From positions 1-28,911 of IMG/VR virus record IMGVR_UViG_3300048555_000331: a DNA stretch of 28,911 nt. One strand, written 5' to 3'. Position numbers and translations under genes: made by a program. Positions 1 through 7,184 of the stretch are shown in pieces. The notes beneath the pieces are model-generated. The model was not told the origin of the DNA and ran no database searches. It saw only the letters and a list, made by a program, of their open reading frames with translations. Each line of letters opens with the position of its first letter. The stretch's first letter is position 1. The stretch comes from a virus.

Positions 1-34
1 CGCCCGCGGGGGCGCCCGGGGGGGGGCGGGGCGG
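1..34. other. Extremely GC-rich low-complexity contig end
   Basis: The first 34 bases are almost entirely G and C, including a run of nine G. The next 145 bases and the rest of the window are AT-leaning. No coding or RNA feature fits it. The most likely explanation is an assembly or sequencing artefact at the contig end. A genuine terminal structure is possible but unsupported. Confidence 0.6.
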
Positions 35-141
35 CTCATGATTCTGTATTATATGTACCTTTTCTCAACTTTCTGGCATCCAAAACACTTCTAGAACGCC
101 TATTCCAGCCCCATACACCCCCCTAAAAAGGCTTTGGGGAG

Positions 142-170
142 TTGACGCAGGGGTAAACACCTAGTAAACT
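142..170 (+). promoter_or_regulatory. Possible sigma70-like promoter before the 1076-residue gene
   Basis: A TTGACG hexamer at 142-147 is followed, after exactly 17 bases, by TAAACT at 165-170, which matches four of six positions of TATAAT. A start site 7 bases further on would leave almost no leader before the ATG at 181. The -10 overlaps the CCTA-N6-TAGG dyad, so a protein bound there would be expected to affect this promoter. The same -35 is not found at the other copies of the dyad, so the promoter reading is tentative. Confidence 0.35.
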
Positions 171-177
171 AGGTAAC
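160..177 (+). promoter_or_regulatory. CCTA-N6-TAGG dyad, copy A
   Basis: CCTA at 160-163, six bases (GTAAAC), then TAGG at 170-173 and TAAC. The ATG of the 1076-residue gene follows seven bases after TAGG. This is one of four similarly spaced copies at gene starts, the others being near 5444, 16274 and 20542. The AGG at 171-173 is also at ribosome-binding distance, so it may serve as a weak Shine-Dalgarno sequence. Confidence 0.55.
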
Positions 178-180
178 ATT

Positions 181-3100
181 ATGTCACGAGATCGATTTTA
201 TATTCCCGTAGTTAGCGATGTAATCCGTCTTTTTACTGGCGGTGGTGGTAGCAGCACACCTAGCACCCCAGACATACCAACAACTACTGTTAACAGGGCA
301 GATTATTTAAATACTTTAGACCCAATTGTCATTACTGACACAAATAGCAGTCCACTTACTACTAATTTAGTAAATGTTCCGATAGTAACGGGTGGTAACT
401 TGGCTCCACTGGACACGAATCAGCAGATTATGCTGATTACTGACCCGATGAGGAATGCTCAGATAAATGCATCGATTATAGGTGAAATTAATCGAGCCAA
501 TAGTCTTGAGGATTCAGTTGCTGGAATAGATAGTCACCCACTTATTCAGCAATTGAGGGATGGCGAGATTACAGCAGAGGACATTACTGGGGAAAGTGCA
601 GAAGCGGGGAATCAAATTGAGGCTACTCCGCTAAGTGCTAGTTTTCAGTATGAAATTAATGGCAATCCTGTCTCTAAGGAGACCTATGATGCTTATATTA
701 ATCCTGATGGGTCATCTAAGGTTCCTGAGGGCTTTCTTGATGGAATGTTTCCGACCAATGAGGGTACTGGTATTGAATTTGGCACTGAGAATAATACTAC
801 TCAACCGACTGTACCAGTAGTCACTGACACAAATCAGACAGTTTTTTATGATATTAATCAGACTAACCCTGATTTTGACAACAATACAACATCTCCGTTT
901 ACTTCAAATTTAAATCCAGCCGATTACGACTTGGATATGAGTAGGGACTCAGTGTTAGATGATTACACTGGTAGTGATTACAACTTTACGATGCCTATGC
1001 CTGATTTTACTGACATCAGTGTTAGGGATCAGATGATTGAGGCAATTAGGAGTTTTGAAGATGATAATTCATCGAAACCAAAGGAGCCTATTATTTCTAA
1101 TAAGGTAAAGAATGCAGTCAAGGGATTGGTTCCTATAATAAGAGAAGCAGCTAGTGGTGATATTATAGGAGCGCTCAAGGAGGGGAAGAAGTTAATTAAG
1201 GGGGAGCAAGACAAGGAGAAGAAAGCCAAAGACTCGGATACTCCGACTAAGACACCAGAGGAGATACAGGCGGAAAAGGATGAGGCTGATTATCAGAAGG
1301 CATTAGATATACTTGGCAGACCTGATCGTGCGGAAGCGCTGGCACAATCGCTGGCCAATGCAGGAATTATGGTTGATCCTCGAACAGTCCTTGAGGGTGA
1401 TGTGCTTTTTTCTGAGGATGAATTTTTTACTCTTCATAAAATAATACAGGAGGAGAAGAGGAAAAACGGGGAGTTCATGCAGAGCTGGGAAGACTTTTAT
1501 AAGTCAATGAGTGAGGTTGGCAAGATTGAGGAGTATGTACATACGGATGTTAGTTTTGATACCACAGGAAATCTGGAAGAGATAATTGATCCGATTAGGC
1601 AAAAGGTAATGATGGCAAAAATGATGGGCAAGAATTTGCTCGTTGTTTCGGATGAGGAGTATGCTCGAATGTTGTCTGAGAATCCTGATTATGCGGAGAC
1701 TGCATATTTGTCGGAAACTGAATTCATGAAGTATGCTGGTACGGATCAGTATTTTGGGGAAGGAGCCACTTCAGAAGGTACGGAGCCTGAGAAAGAGGGC
1801 TACATGAGAAGTTATGATGTCCTTAAGGCTATACGGGATGGTACATATGTTCATCCTGATCTTGAGTACGGGCCAGAATCAAAGGAAGACCCATTTTATA
1901 GTATTTCTATTCCAAATGCCGACACTAGTGGGCCAAGTGATGTAAGTAACATTTTGTTACCAGCTACTGCTGTAAATACGGCTCAAGATATAAAGCCCAG
2001 TGACCGAATTGATCAGTACTGGGAAAGTAGGGGGATGACTGAGGATGACTTTGGGAATCCTTTGTATGTAGAGGTAGACGGTCAAAAGGTAAGAAACCCT
2101 AACTTTGCTGCACCAATAAATGCCAATGATCTGGCACACCTGTATGATTTTAATGTCAATGATCCTGAGCATATCCAGACATTGTTCGATCCGCAGTCTA
2201 TGAACTTTGCGGATGAAAGTATATTTCCTCAGGGAACAAATCCTACCCCGCTAAATGTATATAAGCCTAATGAGGATGCATCTAGTGGGATGGTGGATCG
2301 CTATGGTGCAGATATGAGGTTTAAGGACACAAATAGAGAGCGTTTTGATAGATATTATCGCTCACTACCTGTGTCATCTTACTCTTCTTACGGAGAGCCT
2401 GCGGGGGCACGGAAAGCAGGAAACTTCATGTCTCCATTAATGGATAGGCTGGGTGATCCTTTTTCAATCGTAGGGGATAGTGTGGGTTATGCTCTTGATA
2501 CTGCAGCTAAGCCCTTTAATGCTTTGGGTGAGAAGCTTGGTGGGGCAGGGTTTATTCCGAATCTTATGGGAGCAGGTTTATCGGGAGCAGGTAACTTTGT
2601 TTCCAGTCTTGGGCAAAGAACAGATGATTTTATCGGAAACACAATCCCCGACTTTTTCTTTCAGGATGTACCGCAAACATTCAGAGGTGCATATCAGACG
2701 TATCAGGGTGATCCTGCAGGTAGAGTAAACCTTAGGCAAGGTGCTACGGGTATGCTTGATGGATTAGGGCAAACAGTAATGGTTCCAATAGGTGCAGGAA
2801 TGGATGGAGTACGATCAGTAGTACAGCCTTTTAGCAGACCTGAATCAGATAATCCATTGGATAATATGCGGTTCCCAACAGTGCCTCAACAAGGAGTTTC
2901 GCCACTCACTGAAATCATGAGAGACAAGTATTTCCCGCAAGATGGAGGTTCTTCTTCTAGTAGTTCGTATATACCTACAGGTGATTGGGTAGTAGAGGAC
3001 GGCATGATGCGTAACCCTAGTGCATACAATAGTCAAGATGGTGCAAATAGTAGCTCTGGTAGAAGAGGTGCTAAATTTGGAGGAGTATCAGATCGTCTTT

Positions 3101-3411
3101 CAGATAAATATTCTAAGAACGGAATTAATCTTAATTCTCCAGACGGCAGGGCAGCCTTTGAGTCTGCTTACGGGAAGGAAGCCTTGGATGATGCTCTTAG
3201 GGAAGTTGGATTAGGGCATCTTGCAGGAACAGGAGTAGCATTAGAAGGAGAAGAGCCTGACTTATTTAAAGTTGTAGATAAAGAAAGCAACCTAAGGACA
3301 CCTTATGGAGGTAAGACAATGCCATCTCCTGTAGATAAGCTTGGAGAAACCATTGCCGCAGCAGTAAAGGACGATGATGAAGAAGATGGAGCCTTTGATA
3401 AGGCACTTTAA
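181..3411 (+). CDS. Large probable virion protein (internal or tail-associated), 1076 aa
   Basis: I do not recognise a family. The protein starts with a Gly/Ser/Thr/Pro-rich stretch at about residues 19-37. A long Asn/Thr/Asp-rich, probably disordered region runs to about 290. A charged helical stretch follows at about 300-420, and there is a Gly/Ala-rich segment near 760-870 with short hydrophobic patches. There is no signal peptide, Walker motif or lysozyme-like motif. It is the second largest kind of product here and lies on the late strand. If the molecule is circular it lies downstream of the tail nozzle gene, where short-tailed phages often place internal or ejection proteins. That role is inferred from position and size only. 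The start is set by the first ATG, right after the dyad element. Confidence 0.7.
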   Translation: MSRDRFYIPVVSDVIRLFTGGGGSSTPSTPDIPTTTVNRADYLNTLDPIVITDTNSSPLTTNLVNVPIVTGGNLAPLDTNQQIMLITDPMRNAQINASIIGEINRANSLEDSVAGIDSHPLIQQLRDGEITAEDITGESAEAGNQIEATPLSASFQYEINGNPVSKETYDAYINPDGSSKVPEGFLDGMFPTNEGTGIEFGTENNTTQPTVPVVTDTNQTVFYDINQTNPDFDNNTTSPFTSNLNPADYDLDMSRDSVLDDYTGSDYNFTMPMPDFTDISVRDQMIEAIRSFEDDNSSKPKEPIISNKVKNAVKGLVPIIREAASGDIIGALKEGKKLIKGEQDKEKKAKDSDTPTKTPEEIQAEKDEADYQKALDILGRPDRAEALAQSLANAGIMVDPRTVLEGDVLFSEDEFFTLHKIIQEEKRKNGEFMQSWEDFYKSMSEVGKIEEYVHTDVSFDTTGNLEEIIDPIRQKVMMAKMMGKNLLVVSDEEYARMLSENPDYAETAYLSETEFMKYAGTDQYFGEGATSEGTEPEKEGYMRSYDVLKAIRDGTYVHPDLEYGPESKEDPFYSISIPNADTSGPSDVSNILLPATAVNTAQDIKPSDRIDQYWESRGMTEDDFGNPLYVEVDGQKVRNPNFAAPINANDLAHLYDFNVNDPEHIQTLFDPQSMNFADESIFPQGTNPTPLNVYKPNEDASSGMVDRYGADMRFKDTNRERFDRYYRSLPVSSYSSYGEPAGARKAGNFMSPLMDRLGDPFSIVGDSVGYALDTAAKPFNALGEKLGGAGFIPNLMGAGLSGAGNFVSSLGQRTDDFIGNTIPDFFFQDVPQTFRGAYQTYQGDPAGRVNLRQGATGMLDGLGQTVMVPIGAGMDGVRSVVQPFSRPESDNPLDNMRFPTVPQQGVSPLTEIMRDKYFPQDGGSSSSSSYIPTGDWVVEDGMMRNPSAYNSQDGANSSSGRRGAKFGGVSDRLSDKYSKNGINLNSPDGRAAFESAYGKEALDDALREVGLGHLAGTGVALEGEEPDLFKVVDKESNLRTPYGGKTMPSPVDKLGETIAAAVKDDDEEDGAFDKAL

Positions 3412-3718
3412 AAGGTTCAGGAAAGTTCTAAAGCTAGAAGAAGTATCCCTGCTGGCTTTAGTTCGTGCTTTTTTTGTTACCGCACCGTTTTGGTTGTTGG
3501 CAAATAAGCCTGAGATAAGAGAATGGAAAAGAAGATACAAGGTCTGCCTTAAGTGTCCGATTTTTGACAAGGAGTTAAGAAGGTGTCGCCCCTTTAACGG
3601 ATCGAGCCGTGGGTGCGGATGCTATGTTCCTTTTAGTAATATATTCTACGATGAGTGCTGGAGTAGAAAAGAATACGGTGGCGATTACGGTTGGTCATCA
3701 AGTGATCAAGAATGGTGA
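3374..3718 (+). CDS. Small Cys-rich, probably zinc-binding phage protein
   Basis: 114 residues. The N-terminus is basic. A hydrophobic helix (about residues 24-43) could lie on or in a membrane. It is followed by six cysteines at 58, 61, 71, 81, 83 and 95, arranged CxxCP, then C, then GCGC, then CW. This CxxC plus CxC arrangement occurs in many short phage proteins and suggests a metal-binding knuckle. The function is unknown. It overlaps the end of the 1076-residue gene by 38 bases in another frame, and AAGGA precedes the ATG at 3374, so the start is reasonable. An in-frame ATG 12 bases later is an alternative. Confidence 0.65.
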   Translation: MMKKMEPLIRHFKRFRKVLKLEEVSLLALVRAFFVTAPFWLLANKPEIREWKRRYKVCLKCPIFDKELRRCRPFNGSSRGCGCYVPFSNIFYDECWSRKEYGGDYGWSSSDQEW

Positions 3719-4011
3719 AGGGAATTGCTCCACCAGATTATAAAAAAGAGTTTATTTCCGTAAATATAGGCATAGGTTACGAAATTCGCTTTTATCATGA
3801 AGCGTTAGGAACTAGCCCAATCGGAAATCGATTAAGTAAGGGAAACTTGCCGCAGTTAGACCGCCACGCTGGCACTCAGGAAGAAGCTGATTTACTGTGT
3901 AGTAAATGGAACGATTGGCTAAAAAACGACCCACAGTCCATATACACATCTATGACTCGCCCAAAACGCAAATCATTGCGAAAACGAGATGCGAGAGCAT
4001 GGATTGGTTAA
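3712..4011 (+). CDS. Hypothetical protein, 99 aa
   Basis: Not recognised. The start overlaps the stop of the Cys-rich gene by seven bases, which suggests translational coupling. The body has no membrane segment. The C-terminal third is strongly basic (RPKRKSLRKRDAR, about residues 83-95), which could bind nucleic acid. It sits in a tightly packed run leading to the HNH gene. No function is proposed. Confidence 0.6.
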   Translation: MVKGIAPPDYKKEFISVNIGIGYEIRFYHEALGTSPIGNRLSKGNLPQLDRHAGTQEEADLLCSKWNDWLKNDPQSIYTSMTRPKRKSLRKRDARAWIG

Positions 4012-4109
4012 AGTTTTTTGAATACTACGAAATAGGTGATGAATATGTCATCCAAGCAATGCCAGAAATAATCGTATTCTGGGACTTTCAATTTATTGAA
4101 GAATTATGA
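3999..4109 (+). CDS. Possible very small protein, 36 aa
   Basis: Rich in aromatic and acidic residues (starts MDWLKFFEYYE). It fills the only gap between the 99-residue gene and the HNH gene. The ATG at 3999 overlaps the end of the previous gene by 13 bases. The stop overlaps the HNH start as ATGA at 4106-4109, a typical coupling arrangement. The same frame is open back to an ATG at 3906, giving 67 residues, but that start would overlap the upstream gene by more than 100 bases. The support is positional only. Confidence 0.4.
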   Translation: MDWLKFFEYYEIGDEYVIQAMPEIIVFWDFQFIEEL

Positions 4110-4420
4110 AAAGAAACACCCCTCTTCGAAGGAAGACCCCCTTAAAGCGAGTCTCGAAAACTCGACAAAAAGCCTTGAATACATACTCAAAACTGCGCCA
4201 GAGCTTCCTACAGGAATTGCCATTATGCGAGGTTTGTCCAACCGTAAAAATGGATCAAAGAAACCAAAGCACAGATGTACATCACAAAAAAGGAAGAGGA
4301 AAGCATTATCTAGATGTAGATAGTTGGCTATCTGTTTGCCGACAATGCCATGATCGGATTCATGTGAATCCGTCTTGGGCGAGAGAAAAGGGTTATTTAC
4401 TAGAACCAGATCGTAAATAA
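4106..4420 (+). CDS. HNH endonuclease
   Basis: 104 residues. After a basic N-terminus, the protein has a C41-x2-C44 pair, the HH doublet of the ββα-metal core at H59-H60, and a second pair C78-x2-C81 followed by H82 and H86. This order (CxxC, DVHH, CxxCH, H) is the usual small phage HNH nuclease with a structural zinc. Such genes often lie beside terminase genes and aid packaging or cohesive-end cleavage. Here it is the last gene of the plus-strand run and lies far from the terminase in this window, so it could also be a free-standing homing-type nuclease. Family certain, role uncertain. Confidence 0.85.
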   Translation: MKRNTPLRRKTPLKRVSKTRQKALNTYSKLRQSFLQELPLCEVCPTVKMDQRNQSTDVHHKKGRGKHYLDVDSWLSVCRQCHDRIHVNPSWAREKGYLLEPDRK

Positions 4421-4463
4421 GGAAAGCCCCGCAATGATAACTATGAATACAAATATGAATTCA

Positions 4464-4652
4464 TTAGAGCTCATTGTCATTGCTTTCCTTTAGAACGCAT
4501 TCTTCCTCGATATCCTTTTTCAGTCTTTCTTCGCGCTCTTTTACATTTACTGCGATTTCTTGTAATAAACCTTTGAATTTTAGTAATCTCGCAATACGAT
4601 CCTGAGGAGTTTCAGGCTCCACTGTATCGTGCCACATGGTTGCTATATTCAT
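4464..4652 (-). CDS. Hypothetical protein, coiled-coil-prone, 62 aa
   Basis: Not recognised. It is rich in Glu, Lys, Arg and Leu, with heptad-like spacing over about residues 20-55, so a single long helix or coiled coil is likely. It is the last gene of the minus-strand early operon and converges on the HNH gene. A 60-base AT-rich spacer with an A/T hairpin separates it from the preceding gene. It starts at the first ATG and has no clear Shine-Dalgarno. Confidence 0.5.
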   Translation of the reverse strand: MNIATMWHDTVEPETPQDRIARLLKFKGLLQEIAVNVKEREERLKKDIEEECVLKESNDNEL

Positions 4653-4680
4653 TGTCTAAGCTTTGATAACCAAAGTATAC

Positions 4681-4703
4681 CTCGAAAAAAAAAATTTTTC
4701 AAG
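4681..4703 (-). terminator. A/T hairpin after the 159-aa gene
   Basis: CTCGAAAAA at 4681-4689 pairs with TTTTTCAAG at 4695-4703 (nine pairs including one G-T) around a loop of five A on the plus strand, or T on the minus strand. It follows the stop of the 159-residue gene on the minus strand. It is AT-rich and weak, so attenuation or partial termination is only a possibility. Confidence 0.3.
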
Positions 4704-4712
4704 TTATTTAGG

Positions 4713-5192
4713 TTACAACATGAACATTGATTTATTTAGGTTATCATTAGGTACGAAATAAGCAGGCGCTCCATAGTTCCCGTAATCTTTTTCCCACTCT
4801 TCTTTCTTGGCATCCTCTGAACTTATCCATCCGTTGTAAATAAAGCCATCAAGGTTACCACTCATGCTTACACAGATCATGTCATTATCATCAGGACGAA
4901 CTTTGAGCTTTCCAGTATTGCTGAATCTTACCTCAATATTGTCTCCCACATCTGCCACATGAAAGGTATTCTTTGTGTGGCTGAAATATACACCCATCAA
5001 TTTACAGAACGCCATTTCTGCACATGATGACATTTGATGATTTAATAATAATTGCCCTGCGTATTTCTCTGGAAACCTTGATTTACGCTTGTTTACAACG
5101 GAATCTGCATGACGCATAAGTCCCGTTGTGCAACCCACAATTATCTCTTGCTCAGTTAAGCAGATTGTTCTTTCTTCCGTGCTAATTCCCAT
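4713..5192 (-). CDS. Conserved phage protein, possible PD-(D/E)XK-like nuclease
   Basis: 159 residues. The layout has AEMAF near residue 58, then ADVGDNIEVR at about 80-89, then KLKVRPDD and a GWI segment, ending in PAYFVP. The order of Glu, then Asp with an E-V-R strand, then a basic residue resembles restriction-endonuclease-fold proteins. Proteins of this shape are common in aquatic phages without a proven role. The nuclease reading is an inference from motif order. It overlaps the stop of the 95-residue gene by 37 bases. The last codons and stop (TTG TAA) lie inside a TTGTAACCTAA sequence that resembles the leader dyad. Confidence 0.6.
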   Translation of the reverse strand: MGISTEERTICLTEQEIIVGCTTGLMRHADSVVNKRKSRFPEKYAGQLLLNHQMSSCAEMAFCKLMGVYFSHTKNTFHVADVGDNIEVRFSNTGKLKVRPDDNDMICVSMSGNLDGFIYNGWISSEDAKKEEWEKDYGNYGAPAYFVPNDNLNKSMFML

Positions 5193-5443
5193 GCCGACCC
5201 TTGGTATCCGTCACCTTGCCAGACAAACACAGGAGTATATTCTCCTGTATAAGCTGATCCTATATTGTGATCGAAGTTTTCTATAGACTCCTCTAGAGAC
5301 CAATTACTTTTAATCATCTGCTTCTCGATTATTTTTTCGATTGAATATACCGCTCGTCCCTTTCGGAAATCCTTTCCAATTATGCAATCGTCAAAACCAT
5401 CAACAATAATTACACCCTCATCAAAATCAAAGTCTTCCAACAT
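5156..5443 (-). CDS. Conserved hypothetical phage protein, 95 aa
   Basis: No fold is assigned. The protein has a hydrophobic strand with an acidic pair (VIIVDGFDD, about residues 10-18), a central helix (SIEKIIEKQM) and a conserved-looking GEYTPVFV segment near residues 67-74. I recognise this pattern (VDGF, later Y/W-x-GE-x-TPVF) from small uncharacterised phage proteins. The start is the ATG at 5443, which directly follows the TAG of a CCTA-N6-TAG dyad, so it may have its own transcript within the early operon. Confidence 0.6.
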   Translation of the reverse strand: MLEDFDFDEGVIIVDGFDDCIIGKDFRKGRAVYSIEKIIEKQMIKSNWSLEESIENFDHNIGSAYTGEYTPVFVWQGDGYQGSAWELARKKEQSA

Positions 5444-5462
5444 CTAATAAATTAGGTTACAA
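5444..5462 (-). promoter_or_regulatory. CCTA-N6-TAG dyad, copy D
   Basis: On the minus strand this reads TTGTAACCTA, six bases, then TAG immediately before the ATG at 5443. It has the same spacing as copies A, B and C but lies on the opposite strand and in the early operon. The left half (TTGTAACCTAA) matches copy C exactly. Confidence 0.5.
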
Positions 5463-5476
5463 ATTAATAAAAAAAA

Positions 5477-5698
5477 TTATCCTCTTATCCATAATGGTAA
5501 AAACTTCCAGTCATTATCGTCGCACCCAAAAGGGCATGGCCCATGTGAGCCATCCTCTGGAGGGCATGACACTCCCTTGATATGCTCTTTCTGTAAATCA
5601 CAAGTGGCACAACCGCTTATTACCCAGCTCATAAACATAACTAAGATAAGCATCAAAATTAGAAATCCCCAATCTAGAATACTACTGTAGTCTCTCAT
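5477..5698 (-). CDS. Small membrane-anchored or lipoprotein-like Cys-rich protein
   Basis: 73 residues. One hydrophobic segment (residues 11-29) ends in I27-S28-G29-C30, which fits a lipobox. Five further cysteines or Cys-Pro pairs follow at 33, 45, 55 and 59. It could be an outer-membrane lipoprotein, or an inner-membrane protein with a metal-binding or disulfide-bonded periplasmic domain. The start overlaps the dNMP kinase stop as ATGA (5695-5698), so it is translationally coupled. The role is unknown. Lysis or superinfection functions are conceivable but not shown. Confidence 0.6.
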   Translation of the reverse strand: MRDYSSILDWGFLILMLILVMFMSWVISGCATCDLQKEHIKGVSCPPEDGSHGPCPFGCDDNDWKFLPLWIRG

Positions 5699-6222
5699 AT
5701 TACTATTTGTTTACTTATCAATTCATCAGGAAGACCTGCCTCGCTAATATGTTGATCATTATTCCCCACACCATTTCTTATTACACGCCAGACTTCTCCT
5801 TTTAATCTTCTGATCATTCTGCATTCATTTTCAAACCTAACATCATCTATAATGATGCGTCCCGACAATTGCTGCCGTTTCGCCTCGTCTTGATGTTCGA
5901 CTATTTCAATTTCAGCAAAATTAATCCAAATATCAGAATACATGGCTCTGCCCCATTCAGTCCCCAAAGACTGCAAACATTTCCTGCCTGTCACACCTTC
6001 AGGAAATCCGATAATCTGATCTTCCTTATCTTCATAGATGTAACGCTTCGGTATAATAACCTCTAGCATTTTCTTTATCGGGGTCGCAAAGCTGATAATC
6101 TCTCCACCAAGAGCATTGGCGAGAGTAGACTTACCTACTCCTTTGTGACCTGTTAGTCCGATGATCGGAGGGAATTTAAATTCTTCTCCTGAAATCGCTT
6201 GGCTAATTTTATATGTCTGCAT
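5695..6222 (-). CDS. Deoxynucleoside monophosphate kinase (phage type)
   Basis: 175 residues. A Walker A motif GHKGVGKS at residues 25-32 is followed by the segments FATPIKKML and SLGTEWGR and by a D-D-V-R-F-x-N-E motif, all typical of phage dNMP kinases of the P-loop kinase class. It would phosphorylate dNMPs to dNDPs and so feed phage DNA synthesis in the cytoplasm. The first 17 residues are an unusual extension, and the start region overlaps the SWIM protein gene by 70 bases. No Shine-Dalgarno is visible and no other ATG is available before the P-loop. It sits in the early replication operon, which suits the assignment. Confidence 0.88.
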   Translation of the reverse strand: MQTYKISQAISGEEFKFPPIIGLTGHKGVGKSTLANALGGEIISFATPIKKMLEVIIPKRYIYEDKEDQIIGFPEGVTGRKCLQSLGTEWGRAMYSDIWINFAEIEIVEHQDEAKRQQLSGRIIIDDVRFENECRMIRRLKGEVWRVIRNGVGNNDQHISEAGLPDELISKQIVI

Positions 6223-6434
6223 TTTTTAAAAGGTTTTTTTCCTGCCTTAAGCTTTGGCAGAACCATGTATTCATAATACTCGCACGAACATTCTCCGTAG
6301 CCATCATACTCCTCTAGGTCTACCATGTGAACGTTCATGGGGTTTCTTAGACTTTGAACCAAATAACGCTTCGCCTCCAGCCATCTTATCCCCATTCCGT
6401 TCTCTTGGTAATCCTGTTCCGATTCGTTTGCCAT
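6153..6434 (-). CDS. SWIM-type zinc-finger phage protein
   Basis: The reading frame is open from 6485, but that start is a TTG. The ATG at 6434, giving 93 residues, or at 6395 is more likely. With the 6434 start the zinc ligands are C49-x-C51 and C72-x-H74, the CxC-n-CxH signature of the SWIM domain, which binds DNA or protein. The segment WLEAKRYLV just before it looks like the conserved core of such phage proteins. It overlaps the preceding 77-residue ORF by about 130 bases in another frame and the dNMP kinase by 70 bases. One of these overlaps may reflect a wrong start or a frameshift. Confidence 0.65.
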   Translation of the reverse strand: MANESEQDYQENGMGIRWLEAKRYLVQSLRNPMNVHMVDLEEYDGYGECSCEYYEYMVLPKLKAGKKPFKKCRHIKLAKRFQEKNLNSLRSSD

Positions 6435-6537
6435 ATTTATCAAACCCCCGAATCTGGTCTTGGCTCCAAAAGTAATCGTTCGCAATTTGCATTTCTTCTG
6501 GTGTTGGAAATCTTGATAACAAGAGTTTCCATTCCAT
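6304..6537 (-). CDS. Hypothetical protein, 77 aa, overlapping the SWIM gene
   Basis: Not recognised. The start is well supported because the upstream gene stops as TAATG, its TAA sharing one base with this ATG at 6537. The first 40 residues (MEWKLLLSRFPTPEE to KYGKRIG) look like a normal folded protein with helix-forming and aromatic residues. The last 35 are Lys/Arg/Gly-rich and lie over the SWIM frame, where they may be only the price of the overlap. The gene may end in this unstructured tail, or a frameshift near 6430 may join its N-terminus to the SWIM frame. Confidence 0.5.
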   Translation of the reverse strand: MEWKLLLSRFPTPEEMQIANDYFWSQDQIRGFDKYGKRIGTGLPRERNGDKMAGGEALFGSKSKKPHERSHGRPRGV

Positions 6538-6830
6538 TATTTGGTGTTCTTGTCGTATTCCACCATTTTCTCAACAACTCGGTCAGCAAGCTTTTCAGTA
6601 AAGTCACCGCTTTGTTGTTCCAGAAGCTTGGTGCGTAAATCAAGTTTTTCGACTACACTCCCAATATTGTTAAGTACCTGACCCATTCCGTTCACAGCTT
6701 GAATTGATGCAGCTTGTTTCTCAATGTTAGCCACACGCTCTTCAATTGTAAGCTCTTGCTCAGGTTCTGCGTTCTCGTTGATGGATTCGATATTATCTTC
6801 TCCGTTAGTTTCTTCTTTTTCTTTTGCCAT
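6537..6830 (-). CDS. Acidic coiled-coil protein, 97 aa
   Basis: An ATG at 6830 overlaps the SSB stop as TAATG and has AAAGGAGGA about ten bases upstream, so I prefer it to the alternative start at 6869. The N-terminal 30 residues are Glu/Asn-rich and disordered. Residues 30-90 form a likely coiled coil with hydrophobics at heptad spacing. I do not recognise a family. Its position between SSB and the downstream genes of the replication operon suggests an accessory role, but nothing in the sequence shows it. Confidence 0.65.
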   Translation of the reverse strand: MAKEKEETNGEDNIESINENAEPEQELTIEERVANIEKQAASIQAVNGMGQVLNNIGSVVEKLDLRTKLLEQQSGDFTEKLADRVVEKMVEYDKNTK

Positions 6831-7168
6831 TATAAAGATTCCTCCTTTTTTCTGCCCCCTGCTGGCCAAGTAGCAGTGAATGGTATCAATCGATACTTTT
6901 CTTTTCTTCTTTTATTACCTTGTTCATCTTCCCATGCGTACTGGCTAACTTCCGCTTCAAGGTAAATTCCGTCACCTTTCTTGAAGTTATTAAGCACGAA
7001 GTCTCCTGCTTTTTCCCACGCATCAATATCAAAGAATACAGCGGTATCTTTACCCTCTTTGTCCCTAATATTGTGAGCTACTGAGAACTGTGTTAAGTTC
7101 TCGACTTTTTCATGTTTAGCAGGGTCTCTAGTGAGATGACCCATTAGTGTTAGTTTTGCTATTGTCAT
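6830..7168 (-). CDS. ssb: Single-stranded DNA-binding protein
   Basis: 112 residues with the OB-fold pattern of bacterial and phage SSB: an N-terminal strand with GHLTRDP (residues 10-16), a middle segment FSVAHN, then FFDIDAWEKAG, and a late strand LEAEVSQYAW. It would coat single-stranded DNA during replication and recombination. It lacks the long linker and the DDDIPF-like acidic tip of host SSB and ends KKEESL, so recruitment of host partners through that tip is unlikely. It lies directly downstream of the DnaB gene with 16 bases between them and is coupled to the next gene by TAATG. Confidence 0.88.
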   Translation of the reverse strand: MTIAKLTLMGHLTRDPAKHEKVENLTQFSVAHNIRDKEGKDTAVFFDIDAWEKAGDFVLNNFKKGDGIYLEAEVSQYAWEDEQGNKRRKEKYRLIPFTATWPAGGRKKEESL

Positions 7169-7184
7169 ATCTTTTAGTGTTAGT

